From MWCO01 sp964488865 (lineage in GTDB: Bacteria > Myxococcota_A > Polyangia > Polyangiales > Polyangiaceae): a stretch of 64,000 nt of DNA. Each line of letters begins with the position of its first letter. The stretch's first letter is position 1. The stretch spans positions 124,001-188,000 of the forward strand of contig CAZAWR010000005.1 in NCBI GenBank assembly GCA_964488865.1, in the 5' to 3' direction. The notes under the pieces are model-generated. The model was not told the DNA's origin. It saw only the letters and a list, made by a program, of their open reading frames with translations, and ran no database searches. Shown here in pieces: positions 61,647-64,000 of the stretch. A program made the translations under genes and the position numbers.

Positions 61647-62051
61647 ATGCTCAACAAGTCCACAGAAGCTGCCATCGCAGCCATGAGTCGGCTCGCCCAG
61701 GCTCAGTGCCAGGGAGAGCCGCCCCTGACGGCGACGCAGATCGCCGAAGCCAGGAATCTACAGCGGCCCTTCGTGGCCAAGCTTCTCACCGTACTTTCCC
61801 AACAAGGACTGATCCGAGGCACGCCCGGTCCCAACGGTGGTTACCGGCTCGCCCGCGAGCGCTCCGAGATCTCTCTGCTTCAGATCGCGCAGTGCTTCGA
61901 GCGGTCCGAGCACGTTCTGCAATGCCCGTTCGGCCCGGGCTACTGCGGTGGCGACGGGCCCCATTGCCCGCTGCACGACGACCTCAAGCGTCTGCAGGAT
62001 GACCGTGATGCGTTCTTGCGCGACACGACGCTGGCTGTGTTTTGCGGGTAG
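61647..62051 (+). CDS. Rrf2-family regulator with three-Cys cluster
   Basis: The 134-residue protein has an Rrf2 winged helix (LTATQIAEARNLQRPFVAKLL, QGLIRGTPGPNGGYRLAR) and Cys93, Cys100 and Cys107 in LQCPFGPGYCGGDGPHCPLH (Cys-X6-Cys-X6-Cys). This is the location where NsrR and IscR bind an Fe-S cluster. It probably senses nitric oxide, nitrite or redox state. It lies 10 bp after the nrfD-like gene and likely controls the divergent nap promoters. Confidence 0.92.
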   Translation: MLNKSTEAAIAAMSRLAQAQCQGEPPLTATQIAEARNLQRPFVAKLLTVLSQQGLIRGTPGPNGGYRLARERSEISLLQIAQCFERSEHVLQCPFGPGYCGGDGPHCPLHDDLKRLQDDRDAFLRDTTLAVFCG

Positions 62052-62057
62052 GGGAGG

Positions 62058-64000
62058 CTACTGTTCCACCAGCGCACCGCCCTGGAGGGTGAGCTTTCTG
62101 CGCTTGCCGTCGGCGGCAAGCTCGAGGTCCTTCCAGACGAGCGTTGCTTCCGCGAGGTCGTTGCCAGCCCGAAGAACTTCGATGCGGACAGGGACGGCCA
62201 CGGTGGGGGGCAAGGCCCCGGGGCGCCGGACGATGACTTCCAGGTCGTTGGCGTCTTGGGGCACCACGAAGGAGGACAGGCCCAGCGTCGGCGCGTGGAC
62301 GTCGGGCTTGCGCTCCTCGCGGACGTCGCGGGGGCCGCGGGTCACGAAGGCCTCCACCGGATGAAGAAGGCGCGGAGTGGAGACCAGAACCACTGTGGCG
62401 GGTCGGGGCCAAGGCAGCTCCATCACCCTTCGCGTCAGGCGGTCGCGATCCGCTTCGGGGAGGTCCTTGGCGGCGAGGTGGCGAGTAATCTGCGTAGCCG
62501 CGAGGTGCACGCCGAGGGAAGCCAGAACGGCGTCGCCTGAGCGTCCACCGGTGGACGCGAGTCGGTGCAGGATCCTCGAGGAAATGTCGAATCGATTCGC
62601 CTGGGAGTGGGCGAGTGCGACGCGCAGGAGGGTGGCGGGCTCGTCCGCGGCAAGCTGTTCGAGAGCGGTGTATGCCGCCTGGGCGTCCTGTGGCCAACCT
62701 TCCGCGCGCAACCGGTCGCCGAGGAAGGCGCGTACCGAGGGGTCCGACGGTGCGCGCTCGACCAGTTCACCGTAGGCCCGGCGGGCCTCGTCTTCCATTC
62801 CAGCTCGGCGCAAGGCGGCCGCCCCGTCCGCGAGAACCGTGGCGTCTGCGAGCGGGTCCTGCCGGGCCTTGCGGACTTCGTCGAGCAGCGATTCCTTCTC
62901 CCCTGTGGCCTCGAGCAGGGCGAACAGGCGACGGCGCAAGCCCGGGTGATGGGGAGCGATCTCGAGGAAGCTGCGCACGACTGCGAGGCGCGCCTTGTCG
63001 GTGCCTGCCGCACGGTACGCTTTGCGGAAGTCCCCGAGCGGCAACTGCTCGTCACCGAGCAATGCCGTTCGAATCGACCAGAGCTCCTGCGGTGTCCGCG
63101 CCCGTCGCATGGCTTCTTTGCGAACCACCGTGGCGGCGTCCTCCTCGCCCACACGATCGAGCTCCCGGGCGAGCTCGACCCGATCAAGCCCGTCCACCAC
63201 CACCTGCAGCAGCAGCTCGATCAGCGTGCGCTTGTCCGACCAGGTCTTGATCTCACACCCACTCTTGGCGTCCGCGTATACGTCCTGCGCGTTCGTCGCG
63301 CGCTGGAGTCTCTCGAGCCAAATTCCTCGCCGGAGGGCAGTCGGCAGCTCCGACGTGGGAGAGCACTTGCGTCCAACGAGCGACCTCGGCGGCGGCAAGT
63401 CGAACTGCACCCGCACGTCGATCGATCCTCCCACCGTCGTCTGTGCGAACCGGAGTCCGCTCACCACCGTGGCGACACAGCGGTTGAGCACGTCGTCCTG
63501 GTCCGTGGTTCGCGACGCGTTGACCCCAACCTTGGTCGGGGAGCCGTCGGAACGTACCTCCACACGGATTTCGAGAGATCCGCTGAGGTCGGGACGCAGC
63601 GCGACCCTTGCGTCGCGGCACGCGCGAAACTGTTTTCCTGCCGCTTGGATCATTCTCTCCGCTGCCAGGCGAACGGCCGCGCGGTACGCGTCCATGTCCG
63701 GCTTGGGGTCTTGCTCGGGCTCGTCGATCGGGTCGGCGAGCGCGCCGAAGGACGCATCTGCCGTTGCCAGCAAGGCCGAGTAGGCGTCTCCGGACGTGCC
63801 GTCCAGGTCCAGCAGTCGGGTCGACAGAGGGGTCGGAACGTAGCGTCGGTCTCCTGTCAACACCCAGGCCGTCCAGGGAGTGAGCAGCTTCTCATGGTAG
63901 GCGACATCGGTGGCCGCCTCACGGCCTGCCACGCGGAACGCGAGCTCTTCCACGCGTGCGGAAGCCCACCGCCGTCGAACCTCCCGGACATCCATGGCCG
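62058..64000 (-). CDS. VIT/vWA-type protein with AgmX/PglI and TPR regions (partial, N-terminus outside window)
   Basis: The frame is open to the window edge, and the first visible residues (VRRRWASARVEELAF ... LLTPWTAWVL) match the end of a VIT-vWA module, so the start lies beyond 64000. Next comes an AgmX/PglI-type C-terminal domain (SGSLEIRVEVRSDGSPTKV ... VGGSIDVRVQFDLP), then a long helical/TPR-like region (LRAEGWPQDAQAAYTALEQL). A beta-rich tail follows. Such proteins occur in gliding and envelope complexes of Myxococcota. At least 647 residues are present. Confidence 0.85.
   Translation of the reverse strand, partial: AMDVREVRRRWASARVEELAFRVAGREAATDVAYHEKLLTPWTAWVLTGDRRYVPTPLSTRLLDLDGTSGDAYSALLATADASFGALADPIDEPEQDPKPDMDAYRAAVRLAAERMIQAAGKQFRACRDARVALRPDLSGSLEIRVEVRSDGSPTKVGVNASRTTDQDDVLNRCVATVVSGLRFAQTTVGGSIDVRVQFDLPPPRSLVGRKCSPTSELPTALRRGIWLERLQRATNAQDVYADAKSGCEIKTWSDKRTLIELLLQVVVDGLDRVELARELDRVGEEDAATVVRKEAMRRARTPQELWSIRTALLGDEQLPLGDFRKAYRAAGTDKARLAVVRSFLEIAPHHPGLRRRLFALLEATGEKESLLDEVRKARQDPLADATVLADGAAALRRAGMEDEARRAYGELVERAPSDPSVRAFLGDRLRAEGWPQDAQAAYTALEQLAADEPATLLRVALAHSQANRFDISSRILHRLASTGGRSGDAVLASLGVHLAATQITRHLAAKDLPEADRDRLTRRVMELPWPRPATVVLVSTPRLLHPVEAFVTRGPRDVREERKPDVHAPTLGLSSFVVPQDANDLEVIVRRPGALPPTVAVPVRIEVLRAGNDLAEATLVWKDLELAADGKRRKLTLQGGALVEQ

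Overview
The window is GC-rich DNA, apart from one AT-richer intergenic island near 28.1-28.5 kb. It is densely packed with genes on both strands and looks chromosomal. It most resembles a Myxococcota (deltaproteobacterial) genome. The evidence is indirect: many predicted lipoproteins with Gly/Thr/Ser-rich linkers, Cys-rich repeats of the myxobacterial DUF4215 type with a fibro-slime domain, a MYXO-CTERM-like C-terminus, an AgmX/PglI-type domain, a sigma54 enhancer-binding regulator and several multihaem cytochromes. No rRNA, tRNA, CRISPR array, transposase or phage gene was recognised. The two end genes (1-1354 and 62058-64000) run off the window.

Layout. 0-6 kb: a truncated lipoprotein, a peptide deformylase that carries an export/lipoprotein signal, and a K+ uptake operon (KtrB/TrkH-like channel, KtrA/TrkA-like RCK protein, and an unknown HAMP-type membrane protein). 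6-13.3 kb: a WD40-type lipoprotein, a Gly-linker lipoprotein, then the most striking unit: a sigma54-type promoter, a lipoprotein with 28 cysteines, a ZraS-like sensor kinase with a Cys/His-rich periplasmic insert, and an NtrC-class response regulator, all in one operon. 13.4-19.2 kb: an Ig-like lipoprotein, a vWA lipoprotein, RdgB and a Cys-rich secreted protein. 19.2-22 kb: an M50 protease-scpA-scpB operon, with ScpB ending in a long Asp/Glu tail. 22.3-28 kb: surface proteins and a DUF255 thioredoxin-fold protein.

28-36.5 kb: membrane pyrophosphatase HppA, MsrC-FumC, a thiolase, a CheY-like receiver, Maf, oligoribonuclease and a HAD phosphatase. 36.6-48.5 kb: more lipoproteins (Kazal domain, beta-propeller, fibro-slime/DUF4215), and an operon of ferredoxin-type reductase, MerR regulator and ferritin-like diiron protein. 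48.6-55 kb: Era and Der GTPases, an LpoB/COG3014 lipoprotein pair, and an XRE-cupin regulator divergent from cysteine synthase, with a fully consensus promoter inside an inverted-repeat operator.

55-62 kb: a periplasmic nitrate reduction island. napD-napA and a NapB-like gene whose dihaem unit is duplicated (four CXXCH) read leftward. A tetrahaem cytochrome, a Tat-exported four-cluster ferredoxin, an NrfD/PsrC-type quinone protein and an Rrf2-family regulator with three clustered cysteines read rightward. No napC, napG or napH is present, so the cytochrome/FeS/NrfD module is the likely quinol-to-NapA electron route. The window ends in a VIT/vWA-type protein with an AgmX/PglI domain.

All functional calls come from reading motifs in the translated sequence. 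No database search was run.
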